Shown one piece after another: positions 9,201-20,900 of a stretch of 64,000 nucleotides of DNA. Origin of the DNA: Halichondria panicea (lineage: Eukaryota > Porifera > Demospongiae > Suberitida > Halichondriidae); the NCBI RefSeq assembly GCF_963675165.1, contig NC_087386.1, positions 2,978,169 through 3,042,168 on the forward strand, written 5' to 3'. A program made the position numbers and the translations under genes. The notes below the pieces were generated by a model. It ran no database searches. It had not been told where the DNA came from and saw only the letters and a program-made list of their open reading frames with translations. Numbering within the stretch: the first letter of the stretch is position 1; each line of letters begins with the position of its first letter.

Positions 9201-12044
9201 TGGCATATTCAATATGAGCAGCCACTTGCATAATTATACTTGTAAGGCAGTGGCCACAAAAAGTAAATTGTAAAGATCATCACGTTCATATTTCAGTTGT
9301 TAGGAGAACATTTAATACGTAGATTAATTGTACTTTACGACAGCAAACATGTGTTCTTGGATACGTATGTACCTTCGCTTTTCCTAGGAAATTGACTGGT
9401 TTCATTCCTTCAGTTTTGTTCTTTGGTGGATGGAAAAGCAGTGTCTTCTCCGGCAGCTTGTAAGGCAGCAAAGGTGTACGGGTCTGCAGGGAGGGACACT
9501 CACAACTCTACATTAAGTAGTTACTAGGGTACAGCCTCGACCCACAACGAGTAATGGGAAGTGGAGTGAAGGGCCTAAGTGAATCGTTAGTTTTTCTAAA
9601 GTCGCTTCATCACGTGAGCAACAATTCAATGTTCAGCTACAGATATATGTACAGTACATGTATCGTAGATGCTTGATCAGAGGCCGCTCTCAAATAGTGA
9701 GCCTCCTTTGCTAGCAAATGAAACATTTAGTAGCCGCTCACAAATAGTAGCCTCAGTGAATTTTGACTCCACCATTTCTGCAAGTGGTAGCCATATTAAC
9801 TAGCAACTAGCTACGTAAATGCAGTTAGGTAGCAGCTTGCCAAAGACTTTCTCATGGCAGAGTTCCGAGTTTATGCAGGTGAAGATGACAAACTAAAGGT
9901 TATTGAATTAGCTGGGGTTAATAAACACCGCTCTTGAACAGTGGCCTCTCTCGAATTGTAGCCAGCAAAATTAAACATTATTTTAGTAGCCGCTCTCAAA
10001 TAGTAGCCTGAGTGAATTTTGACTAGAGTCAGGCTACTATTTGAGCTATCATTCTTGCAAGTGGTAGCCATATTATTGCTAGCAACTAGCTATGTAAATG
10101 TAGTTAGGTAGCAGCTTGTCAAAGACTTTCTCATGGCAGAGTTCCGAGTTTATGCAGGTGAAGATGACAAACTAAAGGTTATTGAATTAGCTGGGGTTAA
10201 TAAACACCGCTCTTGAACAGTGGCCTCTCTCGAATTGTAGCCAGCAAAATTAAACATTATTTTAGTAGCCGCTCTCAAATAGTAGCCTGAGTGAATTTTG
10301 ACTAGAGTCAGGCTACTATTTGAGCTATCATTCTTGCAAGTGGTAGCCATATTATTGCTAGCAACTAGCTATGTAAATGTAGTTAGGTAGCAGCTTGTCA
10401 AAGACTTTCTCATGGCAGAGTTTGAGTTTATGCAGGTGAAGATGACAAACTAAAGGTTGTTGAATTAGCTGGGGTTAATAAACGCCTCTCTTAAAGTGGC
10501 CTCTCTCGAATTGTAGCCAGCAAAATTAAACATTTAGTAGCCGCGGCCTCTGATCAAGCATATATATGTACCGTATGTACGTGTACACTATATCTACTAA
10601 ACTTGGGGCACAGCAACTGAAAGATTATACGTAGTCAGCAGAGCCCAGGCAATACTAAAAGTGAAACCATAAAACATACAAAACAGAACACAGTGGACTG
10701 ACTCTGATGTTCTCGAGAGCTGACAAGATGATTTTGTGCCTGCTCTCAGAGAAGTTTGCAGCCGATTCTTTGGCCTCCTCGAGCTCTTTCTTAGCCTCAG
10801 CTGCCCGCCCCATTTTGGACAGTGTATATGCTCGGTTGTACTGTACCTGTACGGAGGGGGGGGGTATGGATGCTATTAAGGTATGTGTTCTCTATGAAAT
10901 AATTATCAATTCACACTCAAAAGTAACAAATAATTGGTGGAACCCCTTCACGATGACAAAGTGATTAAACTTTACATTACAGGGAACCTGACCTGGGTGC
11001 CTGGCCTACATGTACATGTACTGTCTATTTCGCAGCTGGATAATTTTGAGGGGTCGTTAAGGGATTCGACATCAATAGCATGGGGGAGAGTTCACTCAAG
11101 CAACACATACCAAGAAATAGGAAATTTAAAACATAAACTAAGGTAATTGTGCTTTCACTATTCATAATTCATTTATGTTATGGAGATGTAGTTATCACAA
11201 AATGCCGCAATGTGGTAGACTTTCATACCTCACAAGAATACAGTTTGTATTGGAGCCCCAACTGTTTGTAGTCAATGAGCAGATTACCACGGAGGTTCTT
11301 CATCGTGGACTCAAAGTCAAGCATGGCTTCAGAGTGTCTAAGTATATGTGCATGTATGCCAAGAGGATATAGTATTCACAATGACTTCCTGAGGAATGTT
11401 CATTTCATGTGTAGGCAAACCTTAGAAAAGGAAAAAATGCTCGTTTTTAATAGAAAACAAACAACTTCTATGGAACCAGTTTCCTTCAATAGTGTCAAGA
11501 GATCGGGTGCTTATATCCAAGCCTACTACAAGGCATGTATGTTACCCGAGATTAAAACAAAAAAGGATGTATTGGCTGTCCAATATAAGTGGAGTAGCTA
11601 TATGGGATCAAGTCGAATGCACAGCCCGGGGGATGTGGACGCGATAAGCTAGGAAGGGGTTGGAGACACAGATACAATATTTAGGGCGTTTGACAAGATC
11701 CGCTACATGCATGTATTCAAAGATTGAAGACTGACCTAGATTTCTGCAAATGAATGCAGCCCTTCTGGAAATATGACAGAGCCAAATGCGGATCCTTCTT
11801 GACTGAGAGCTCCAGATTCTACAGAACATAAACCATAACTACATTGGTACTCATCAAACCTAATGCTTACCCTCTCAGCATTTTCCAAATCACCCAGCTT
11901 TAGAAACATGGAAGCTACATTGAAGTGAATCTTGGCTCCAGGTTCTGCCATTTCAGTCCATTTATCCACAGCCTCATCATATTGACCAGCCTCAGCATAC
12001 GCAATACCGGCACTCCACTGCTCTATCGTGTCCTTGAGAGACAT
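6261..12044 (-). CDS. NCF2: p67phox-like NADPH oxidase activator (NCF2)
   Basis: Cytosolic Rac-dependent activator of NOX2-type NADPH oxidases. Nine exons on the minus strand: 11871..12044, 11736..11818, 11229..11337, 10703..10846, 9373..9483, 8749..9108, 8254..8508, 6519..6642, 6261..6337. All phases agree and give 478 residues. Residues 1-170 form the four-TPR Rac-binding module. LRGN at 101-104 and D108 reproduce the human Rac-contact residues R102, N104 and D108 at the same numbers. The activation segment follows (LGKAKVVSSVVDQDS, 203-217), with V208 aligned to essential human V204. After it come a proline-rich linker, a PB1 domain (about 332-412) and one C-terminal SH3 (about 426-478, with EDELSFTAGD and WCEG). 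The central SH3 of human p67phox is absent, as in NOXA1. The start ATG follows a 5' UTR acceptor (cttttacag). Introns carry several MITE-like elements. Confidence 0.93.
6875..6908. repeat. Short hairpin with G and C runs
   Basis: The arms gcattttggggg and cccccaaaatgc are separated by a short loop in the last-but-one NCF2 intron. A longer C run follows at 6909-6923. This is probably decayed repeat sequence. Confidence 0.6.
6949..7155. mobile_element. MITE-like element with imperfect terminal inverted repeats
   Basis: About 207 bp inside an NCF2 intron. The left end (taccatattactgg, then aatgttttgcg) mirrors the right end (cgcaaaatattatagtaac, then acggta) with a few mismatches. It abuts the next element and shares its terminal TA, which suggests insertion of one next to the other at a TA dinucleotide. 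Confidence 0.65.
7154..7667. mobile_element. MITE-like element, perfect 26-bp terminal inverted repeats
   Basis: A 514-bp element in the NCF2 intron between the PB1 and SH3 exons. Bases 7154-7179 are the exact reverse complement of 7642-7667 (ends taccgtagaaactgg). It has no open frame of note. The perfect ends suggest comparatively recent activity of a non-autonomous DNA transposon using TA targets. Confidence 0.85.
8095..8243. mobile_element. Small foldback element, family shared with 15574-15706
   Basis: A 149-bp foldback unit in an NCF2 intron, with ends taccgtatagcgg and its near reverse complement. Inner arms contain ttcgagggt and accctcgaa. The same layout (tagcgggtatat, ttgagggta, gttcgcgaa) recurs in the NOM1 intron, so this is a dispersed family. 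Confidence 0.75.
9670..10560. mobile_element. Inverted-repeat-ended element with internal 279-bp tandem array
   Basis: An 891-bp unit in the NCF2 intron between exons 4 and 5. Perfect 18-bp terminal inverted repeats at 9670-9687 and 10543-10560 read tgcttgatcagaggccgc. Inside, a 279-bp unit is tandemly duplicated; 9871-10071 and 10150-10350 are the same over the stretch compared. A third, shorter diverged copy starts near 10407. Each full unit contains a foldback of ctcaaatagtagcctga with its reverse complement. No transposase is visible. Confidence 0.85.
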
Positions 12045-12206
12045 AGCTAGTATCTCACAGTCTGTAAAAGAACTTGTTAATTTCAACTTATTAAACTTCG
12101 AAGCTCAAGCTCAGAGTTTCTTTTCAATATTACTTTCCAGATAGAGTTCTTACAATGAATAATTGGAGGTGATTTTTCATAGTTGTCAGTGACAACCTAA
12201 CAAAAA
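12045..12206. promoter_or_regulatory. Shared head-to-head promoter region, NCF2/MORN5
   Basis: Only 162 bp separate the start codons of the divergent NCF2-like and MORN5-like genes, and part of this is an NCF2 5' UTR intron. A bidirectional promoter is therefore likely. I see no TATA box at a convincing distance for either gene. Confidence 0.6.
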
Positions 12207-12893
<687 letters not shown>

Positions 12894-13022
12894 CTGTATT
12901 CGATCCTCTTTTTTGATAAATACATGTACATTTTTTATAAGAATGGTCTTGAATTTACACAGAGTTTAATCCATGAAATAAGCATGCCATTACCAAAAAT
13001 AATTATTGTATCCAAAAATGGC

Positions 13023-16000
13023 TTAAAATAAGTGACCATCTGTTCTCATCGATTTCTCTACTATCTCCAATCGTTCTTTTAACAGTACAGAGCTATTTTT
13101 TCTCACTAAGTATTGTGTCATGAAGACTAGTAGCTTGTCCCTGAATGCCTTCAGGTGGGTCAATGGAGTCACTCTTGCAAACACAGCCACCACTGTTTCT
13201 TGTCGGTGGTCACACAGTAATCCAGTCAATAGCGACTTGTAAAACTTGACTCCAATTGGACCTAACTCCACAAACTCCACCACCTACGTATGAGCATGAT
13301 TATAGAATTATTGTGGCAGTGAGCCTTGGTACACACAGATACCGTACGGCGAGTTACTTCGTATGGTGGAAATCTTCGTACAAACATACAAAATATTTAA
13401 AAAATTTGCAACAATAAAAAGTAATAGCACAGAAATCAGTTGTACATATTGAGTTACACGAATTGAAGGCCATTTACAGAAAATATGCAGACTTAATTTG
13501 TCTGAACTTAATTGCATGCATACTTTTATTCATTAGATCTACTCCTGATGATAATATCTGGAATTATGGATAATCCTTTGCTCTGCACTGGCCAGTCTAC
13601 ATGTATGAGTGTATGCATTCACTGACTCACCCTGAGCACTGCAATAGAGAGGGCTTTGGTGGAGATGAGGTGAGAGAGCAGCTTGACCAGGTTGGCTCTA
13701 TTGAGCTTGGACGAAGACTCCAACACTTTGAAACGATCCCACAGAGAATACTGAAATGTCACCTGTTGATCAAGGATCATTAGCTAGTGTGTCTTAAAAT
13801 ACAATAAAGAGGATTAGTCATAGAGTCTAAAAGTGTAAAAGTGGTGGAATGCTAAAAAAAAAACGTAACCTAAAATTAAAATTGTACCATCTACATGTGC
13901 TGCAGAGCTAGTGCTATACAAATTTAATGCTCTGTAGAGATAATTATTACAGTTAACCGGTCAAGACTGTTAATTAAAGTGGGCTGCACATATTATATAC
14001 ACTCACCTGATGACTGTGGTTGTATTCACAGAGCTTCTGCCCCAAGAATGCATAGTAAGGATTGTAAGCTCTCTCCTGAAGGCAACAGTCGAGCAGCACA
14101 TGGATCATCTCCCTCTCTTGTACCTCCTTTAATCCCAGCTTAACTAGCTTCTCAAATGCATCAGCAAAGTCCTACATGTACATAATATATGTGAGCACAG
14201 GAATACTCAAAGTACATCTATGGACATTGACAATAATTATGCTTTGCATGTACACATTTTCTGGGAGAAAAATTTACAAATACATGTAATCCAGTGAAAA
14301 TAAAAAAAAAGTTTGCACACAGACGTGTCTTTTTTCTTCATAAGCTCTCACACTAATATATGTACATGCATGTATCTCACCTCACTGGTCATAATGACAG
14401 AGAACACTGTCTTCCTGATGTCAGTGGTCATCCTCTGCCTACGAGCTAACTCCAGTACCCATGTCTCCGTGTGGACTTGCGGGAGTGGGGCATCATGAGG
14501 GGTGGAGTCTCGTCCAGACCAGGCTGAACCCACAATCCACCAACGACCATGAGTTTCGGCTTTTAGCAGGTCACTGAAAGAGACCTTCAGTTGCCCGTCA
14601 TCCAAAGAGGCTGTGCAGTAATACATGAACACTGTTAGTAAAGGTACGTAATTGCTGAACACGTACATGTACCCATGGCCACAACAAATAAATATCTTCC
14701 ATAGCTAACTCAAACATGCAGTTGCTATTCTGTCCCAAGGGTGACCGTATTAACGAGAATCTACTGTAGCTCTAACCATACCATGATTTTGCCCCTAGCG
14801 TTCTGTGATTTCTGGGGAGTTACACCATCTTGATATATATGTACAGTTTATATAGGGGACCCCGGGTGAAAAATTGATTTTGATTTTGGTGTACTCACCA
14901 GTTGACCTTACTGACCCCCGCAGGAGTTTCTTCATGTGCTCCAGAAGGGAGGGGTCATAGTTCGGAATCTTGCGTGCATTGTTGGTCTTCAGGGCTGAAA
15001 TCGTCTCAAGCATGAACTTCACTCGTGACCTACAAAATTAATGTAGGTGCATACCCAGGAAATATCTCATTAGGCAAACATACAATGTACTCAAAACAAG
15101 TAATTGCACTTAGCCAATACTTGACTGATTTGATAAGGGGCACAGATACGTGTAACCCTACAAGTAACTTACGATTGTCCCAATGGGCTCTCAGTAGAAG
15201 CAGCTTTCTGCTGAATCAGCAAAATAATGTCCTACATGTACATAGAGGGAGTGCAATAATATAATTACTTCACAGGACGGTTAGTGTCTTCAGGCTCTAA
15301 ACAGATTTACTTACCTTCAGTGAAGACGCATCATCTCTTCTTATCTCCATACCCGTATCTGTTGGGGAGAAGCGTAAAGCTACAGAGTTAGCTTAATAAG
15401 AAAACTAGTCTAATAAACAAAAAATTTTATGCAGGAAATGCACTCACGTTTTAGTAATATTAGAAGCAGTTCGATATTTCTCTCTGAGAGGGCTTCTAAT
15501 AACCGTCTGATGATATCGTATATCAAACCACAGTGGATCACCTACGGCAACAGACATATCAGACCACACTGTGTACCATATAGCGGGTATATTTTGAGGG
15601 TATAAACTTTCGTGGAATAACGCAGCATGCAATGCGATATTATATTTGTGGGTCTAAATGTTCGCGAATATGTATACCCTAGAAATATACACGCTATAAT
15701 ACGGTATGTAGTCAAGTCGCTTACCCTGTAATTATAGAGAATGGAAATAATCATGAGCACACACGAGCACTCCTTCGTGGAGTAGGTGTGTGGGGATTCC
15801 TTGAGAAGAACATCGAGTCTTTGAGCCATCTTTTGAACCATAAAGGCACCTACATGTATCCCAAGGGATAAACAGTGCAAGTACATGAATCAAGACTTTG
15901 CCGTGGGAGCATTTCGAAACATACTTTCTGCATGCTTGTTAGACAAGTGTATAATTATGTAACCCTACAATGTCCTTAACGTAATGATGTTTGGCAACAA

Positions 16001-17812
16001 ACCCTTTTAAAAGCAAATTTTTCTCATGAAAATTGACAATTACAAATGTGATTTGATTGTAAAACTAAAACAAATGCCGCCAGGTATGTACGACTAGTAG
16101 CTAGGTAAAACTATACCCACCCACTTCCTGTCCGACATGAGAGTGTAGTACAGCTACACACATGGCATGTTCCATGGCAAACCGGTCGGTGAGTCTGGCA
16201 GCTGTCGCACACAGTCTCAGCAACACATCACTGAGGACCGAGTTCATGTCTACAGCAGAAAATGGGAAGACCATCTTTCACACACAAATATACATGGCCT
16301 TGGTGGATTATGTGTGCATAATTTAAAGCTAGGCCTATTACTAGGACAAGTAGATAAGCTGTAGCTAGTATTAGAATTGTCCGTAAATGCGTACTTCTTT
16401 TCTCCTGGTATTGTAGAGTACACAGCAAAGTCACAAAAAAATGTTGGTGAAGTTGCATGTGTGCATAACATTATCTAAAATGCAATGGGACTAACCATTT
16501 CTGCTCTGTTCCCTGTACAGCTGTTCTAGTTGGGTTGTGATGGACTTCATGTTAGCCTCACTCAACCTGTGCATTAAACAGTGGATAAAGAATTAAATAA
16601 GGCATAGCCATCTACCTGTTGACAAGACCTTGAACTTGTTTCTGAAGCCTGGCAATCTTCTCTCTGTCTTTATCTCCAAGCTTTACTCTCATGTGAGGAG
16701 GAACATACTTGACCCCACCATCCTCACAAGACTTCCCGCCATCACTAGCATCAACAGCATCACTGATTTTAACTTCATTGATATTGATATCAGTCTCTCC
16801 ATCGAGATCGAGATCACTCTCGTCCATGGTATCAGACGAACCATCACAGTCTTCATTTCCAATATCTGCATATTCGTCACTATCCTCTGTCCCCTCGTTG
16901 TCCTCTGTCCCCTCGTTATCCTCTGACCCCTCTGCATCGCTTTCGTAGGGAACATCAAATCTTACAGTTTTGTGGCCAGTTTTATCAGAGGACGGTGTTG
17001 TGTCCTTGTGAGGCGAGGTCTTTGTGGACTTACGTTTCTTTCGAGGATGTGAGATTTCTTCAGGTTCAGAATCACAGTTGTCTACCAGTGTGTGCGGAGG
17101 AAAATGAGAACTTGATAGTGAGCTACGTTCTTAGGAACACTGCAAGAAATTATAATAGTACTATCGTAATAGGCCACCATCGAGTGACTAGGTGTGTGCA
17201 AAGTGATGAAGTACATAGATTTCATGGCTTCTAATGCTTAAAATGAGTGCTATTGGTGTTACCGACATACCACGGTCACTGCCTGAGCTCAGTGTCCCCC
17301 AGTCAAACTGTCCCGACTTGTCAGTGAGGTCCAGAATATCTCATCACTTGTGAAGGAATGTATTATACGTACATGTATATGAACTTTTCACTAGATAATC
17401 AAACACGCAAGTAACAAAGGATACAATCCAATCCTTCATCTTTGAAAGACGTGGGTAATTTCTTTTTCTTAATTTTGAGTAGCTTCTCCAATCTTGATAT
17501 CTCGATATCGTCCCGTGTGTTGGGGACCTCCACAGTCCTCTTACGATGCAGCCTGGCTAGACCAGACTCGTGCTGCTCTGAATGGGACACTTTGGGCTTT
17601 GAAGGTATGGGACGTTTTCTATCATTCTGATGAGTGGAGCTCTTTTTTGGAGCCGGAGAAGCCGAGGAAGGTTGGAGTATAAACTCTTGGCTTTTCAGAA
17701 ATTGACCAGTTTTCTTTTGCTTTTTGTCAGCTCTCTCTTGTTTTCTCCGCTGTTTCCGGGACAAGGGCTTTTTAGTCCGAGCCTTGGACGAAGGAGACTT
17801 GCTAGAAAACAT
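13023..17812 (-). CDS. NOM1: Nucleolar MIF4G domain protein NOM1 (yeast Sgd1 homologue)
   Basis: Nucleolar protein needed for 40S subunit/18S rRNA maturation; in vertebrates it also targets PP1 to the nucleolus. Fourteen exons on the minus strand: 17425..17812, 17271..17339, 16616..17081, 16496..16566, 16121..16249, 15725..15849, 15448..15541, 15315..15358, 15173..15231, 14899..15029, 14381..14610, 14007..14171, 13631..13762, 13023..13283. Phases agree throughout and give 787 residues. The N-terminus is lysine/arginine-rich (SRKQRRKQERADKK) and nucleolar in style. Exon 3 is acidic with EGTEDNEGTED, followed by KYVPPHMR, the usual lead-in to the MIF4G domain. MIF4G runs about 308-525 (NRLSEANMKS, FMLETISALK). 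GRWWIVGSAWSG follows, then the MA3 domain (DIRKTVFSVIMTSEDF). The first intron acceptor (gatgag) has a weak pyrimidine tract but is the only in-frame choice seen. Confidence 0.94.
15574..15706. mobile_element. Small foldback element in NOM1 intron
   Basis: A 133-bp unit with ends taccatatagcggg and its near reverse complement ending in acggta, plus inner arms tgagggtataaa and tataccct. It is a relative of the element at 8095-8243. It fills most of the 183-bp intron between NOM1 exons 6 and 7. Confidence 0.7.
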
Positions 17813-17944
17813 TACAAAGACTTACAAAAGCCTTGAAAAGCTGAGAAGCATACCACGTGGCTGGTAAAGATCGCCTAATCAACAAAAGTTACAACCATGT
17901 GGGTTCTGAACTGAAGGCGCTCAAGTTGGTGAGCTTGCAGAATC
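17813..17944. promoter_or_regulatory. Shared head-to-head promoter region, NOM1/DHX9
   Basis: Just 132 bp separate the ATG of NOM1 (minus) from that of DHX9 (plus). Both products act on RNA, so co-expression from one bidirectional promoter is plausible. A CACGTG E-box lies near 17854 (accacgtgg). Confidence 0.6.
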
Positions 17945-20900
17945 ATGGCTCATGAATTCAAGAACTTTCTTTATGTGTTCTGTGGCAAGCAGAAGATACA
18001 GCCAACATATACGTATGAGGAGGAGGACAATGCATTCTACTGTGAGGTAAGCTTCCATCCATCCTTCATTGTTTAATAATAGTGCAATGATGTATGTGTG
18101 ACTATTTACACATTCATGTTGAAAATACGTCTTACTCATGCAGGTTCGTGTGACTGGGTATGACTTCATCGGATGTGGGGAGGCCAAAAACAAAAAGGAA
18201 GCTCAAGGTCTGGCTGCTCAAAAGTTCTGTGAATTCTTAACAAGTGCTGGATTTGTGAATCCGTCGGCACTCCCCAAACCACCGCCCACTAACTCTGCTG
18301 ACGTGGATTCGGCTTCACACCCTCACACACCAACCACGTCACTTCCACACTCGCCTCCCGTGTCAGTACTTCAACCACAACCTGCTGGACCTCTTATACC
18401 GCCCCCTCCACACCCTCACACACCACCAATATCACACCCTCATGCACCACACCCTCGCACACCACCCTTCTCACACCCTCACAGTCACATCCCTCAGTAT
18501 ACAGCTAACGTATCTGGCTACACCTCTTTTTCTGAGTCCTCTCACAGTGATGAAGGTTAGATAATAATGTGCAAGTGTTCTTTCTACTTGGTTGCGTACA
18601 TTACAGCTGCGCTTGAGAATGAAGAATGTAGTTCATACAATATCTATATTATTGTGTATAAAATGCCACATGTTATACTAACTATATAATATTTTTACGT
18701 CTTTCTGCACACACAGCGATTAAATCGGAGTCTCCCTCCAACCTTGGAGAAGGGCAGGGATTAAAGAGGAGCTTTGATCAAATTGTGAGATTTTGTGTGT
18801 GTAATGGATATTTAATCCCATACAAATACAATTTTGCATGTAGTGATTGTACTTTAAAACCAAAGATCCCTATTTTAGGGTTCCGCTATTCTTAAGTGTG
18901 TCCTCCTTTGATCATCGTGTGCCTACACTCGCTCCACTCAACTACTTACAGTAGTTTCCACCCCTCACCCCGTTCCTACTAGCCACTCCCCCGCCCCCTA
19001 CAGACTGGTGGGGAGGACGCTGGTAATTACACAATGGAGAACGCCAAGTCTCGACTTCACCTCTACCTGGAGCAGACCAGACAGCCTAGGGACATGCAGC
19101 TACGCCCTATAGGCCCTGACCACACCAGGTGCATCACTTTTATAAGTACAGTAGTGATAATGGGTACTGTATAGCGAATAAATGTGGCGACAAATCAATT
19201 TTTGTGATTTGGCGCATCAAGGTTTAGAGTTGTGCTTTGAAATCAAGGGTTAGGGTTAGTGGGAGGTTACTAAAATTTATAAAAATCACCGATGTTTTCT
19301 TGCCCTATAATTATCGCACTGTTCGCATAAAGTAGTAGTAATTACTTACATGCAGCATAATTATGATACAAGTGTTTTCCTCAGCCAATTTTTTCACGTT
19401 GCAAATATTAGTCAGACTAAGTACAGGGTTTGGCAGAATCTTTGCAACAGTGCTTGTACTAAAACTTAAGAGCCAATTTTTTTAGTCAAATTAAAAATCA
19501 GCAATAATAGTTCAATTGCCTCCTTCGCCAAATTTACCCGCTGTACGATATGCCCCTAGGTGCGCATGTGCTAGGGGCATACGGTAGTCATGTGTGGGTA
19601 TTATTGCTGTGACTGGTAATATTAACTATACGTACATGTAAAAGTTTCTATGGTGATCAGTGACTTTTCAAGATACATGTACAGTAGATACTACAGTAGT
19701 TTCGTTCTCGTTCATTAATTGTAGCATTGCCATAGTTGTAGCTGGAACAAAGATTGCACATTAATTCACTTGTAGCCAGCAATAACAGCTGTGACGCCTG
19801 TTTTGTAATGCTTATCTCCAGGACGTTTATTGCTGAGATGAGAATATCAGTACCGGAACTGCACAGAAGTGAGTTTGCTCTGTGACTGAATACATGTAGT
19901 GGTACGTGTATCTAGAGAGATAGACTAGCTGACATGCAATACATATTGAAGGTACAATCGTAGAAAGTAGAATTATGTGATAATTGCATTTGTGCGTTCG
20001 TGTGAACCTACGTCTGCATGGGCTGGGTAATTGTATTAGTATGCTTCTCCACCATGCAGCCATATTTGCCCAAGAGCACTCAGGCACTAAGAAGGGGGCT
20101 AGCAATGCCCTGGCCTTGAACCTAGTGAGACAGCTGTTTCAGTTGGGGGTCATTGATGCCGGACGAGCCCCAGGGGAAAAAAAACAATCTAAACAGGTCT
20201 GCATGCAGGCACTGTAACGTGCTTTATCAGAATTGTCAAATCTGAAACATTATATGTAAATGTAGCCTAAGAGGCGGATATTACATGCAAGTAGTTAGCA
20301 CTGACCAGTGTGGGCAGATCCTCCTGTTCTGTAAGCTTGTAATATCTCTTTGCTTAAATTAACTGTATTGTTCTGCTGCAGGTGGGGCCGAGGGATGTGG
20401 TAGTTCCACAGCCAACACTGGACCTCCTGTGCAAGCTGTTAGGGGACCTCAGCATTACTCCTGTCACCAAGGTAACGGCTGGGAAATGGGTTACACGTAC
20501 CTCTTCATATAAGCACCACTGCCCTACTGTACATATACTTGTACATGTTTATAATGCCCGTTATAATGTATGTAGGAACCCTGACCTTAAATTAATGTTG
20601 CCTATATTTATGCACGATTGTACGATTATAACTTAGGTTACCATCCACACACACACACACACACACACACGTGACAGCCTGAAGAAGGTGATGAACCATT
20701 CTCTCTCCTCCTCCCGCTCCCTAAGCCTTCTGGTAACCAAGACTACCTGGGTGACCAATCAGGTGTGGTTAAGTGGGAGGCCCCCCACATTGACTGGAGT
20801 CCGTGGACAAGACATAGTGCATACAGTGAGGGAGGGGATTACAGTGAGCTAGAGCCTGAGGCTAGAGCAGCAGCTGTGAATCACGACCTCTTCCAGCAAC

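Noticed and set aside
9871-10350. Two identical 66-codon frames
   Set aside because: They lie in the two tandem 279-bp units of a foldback element in an NCF2 intron and match no family.
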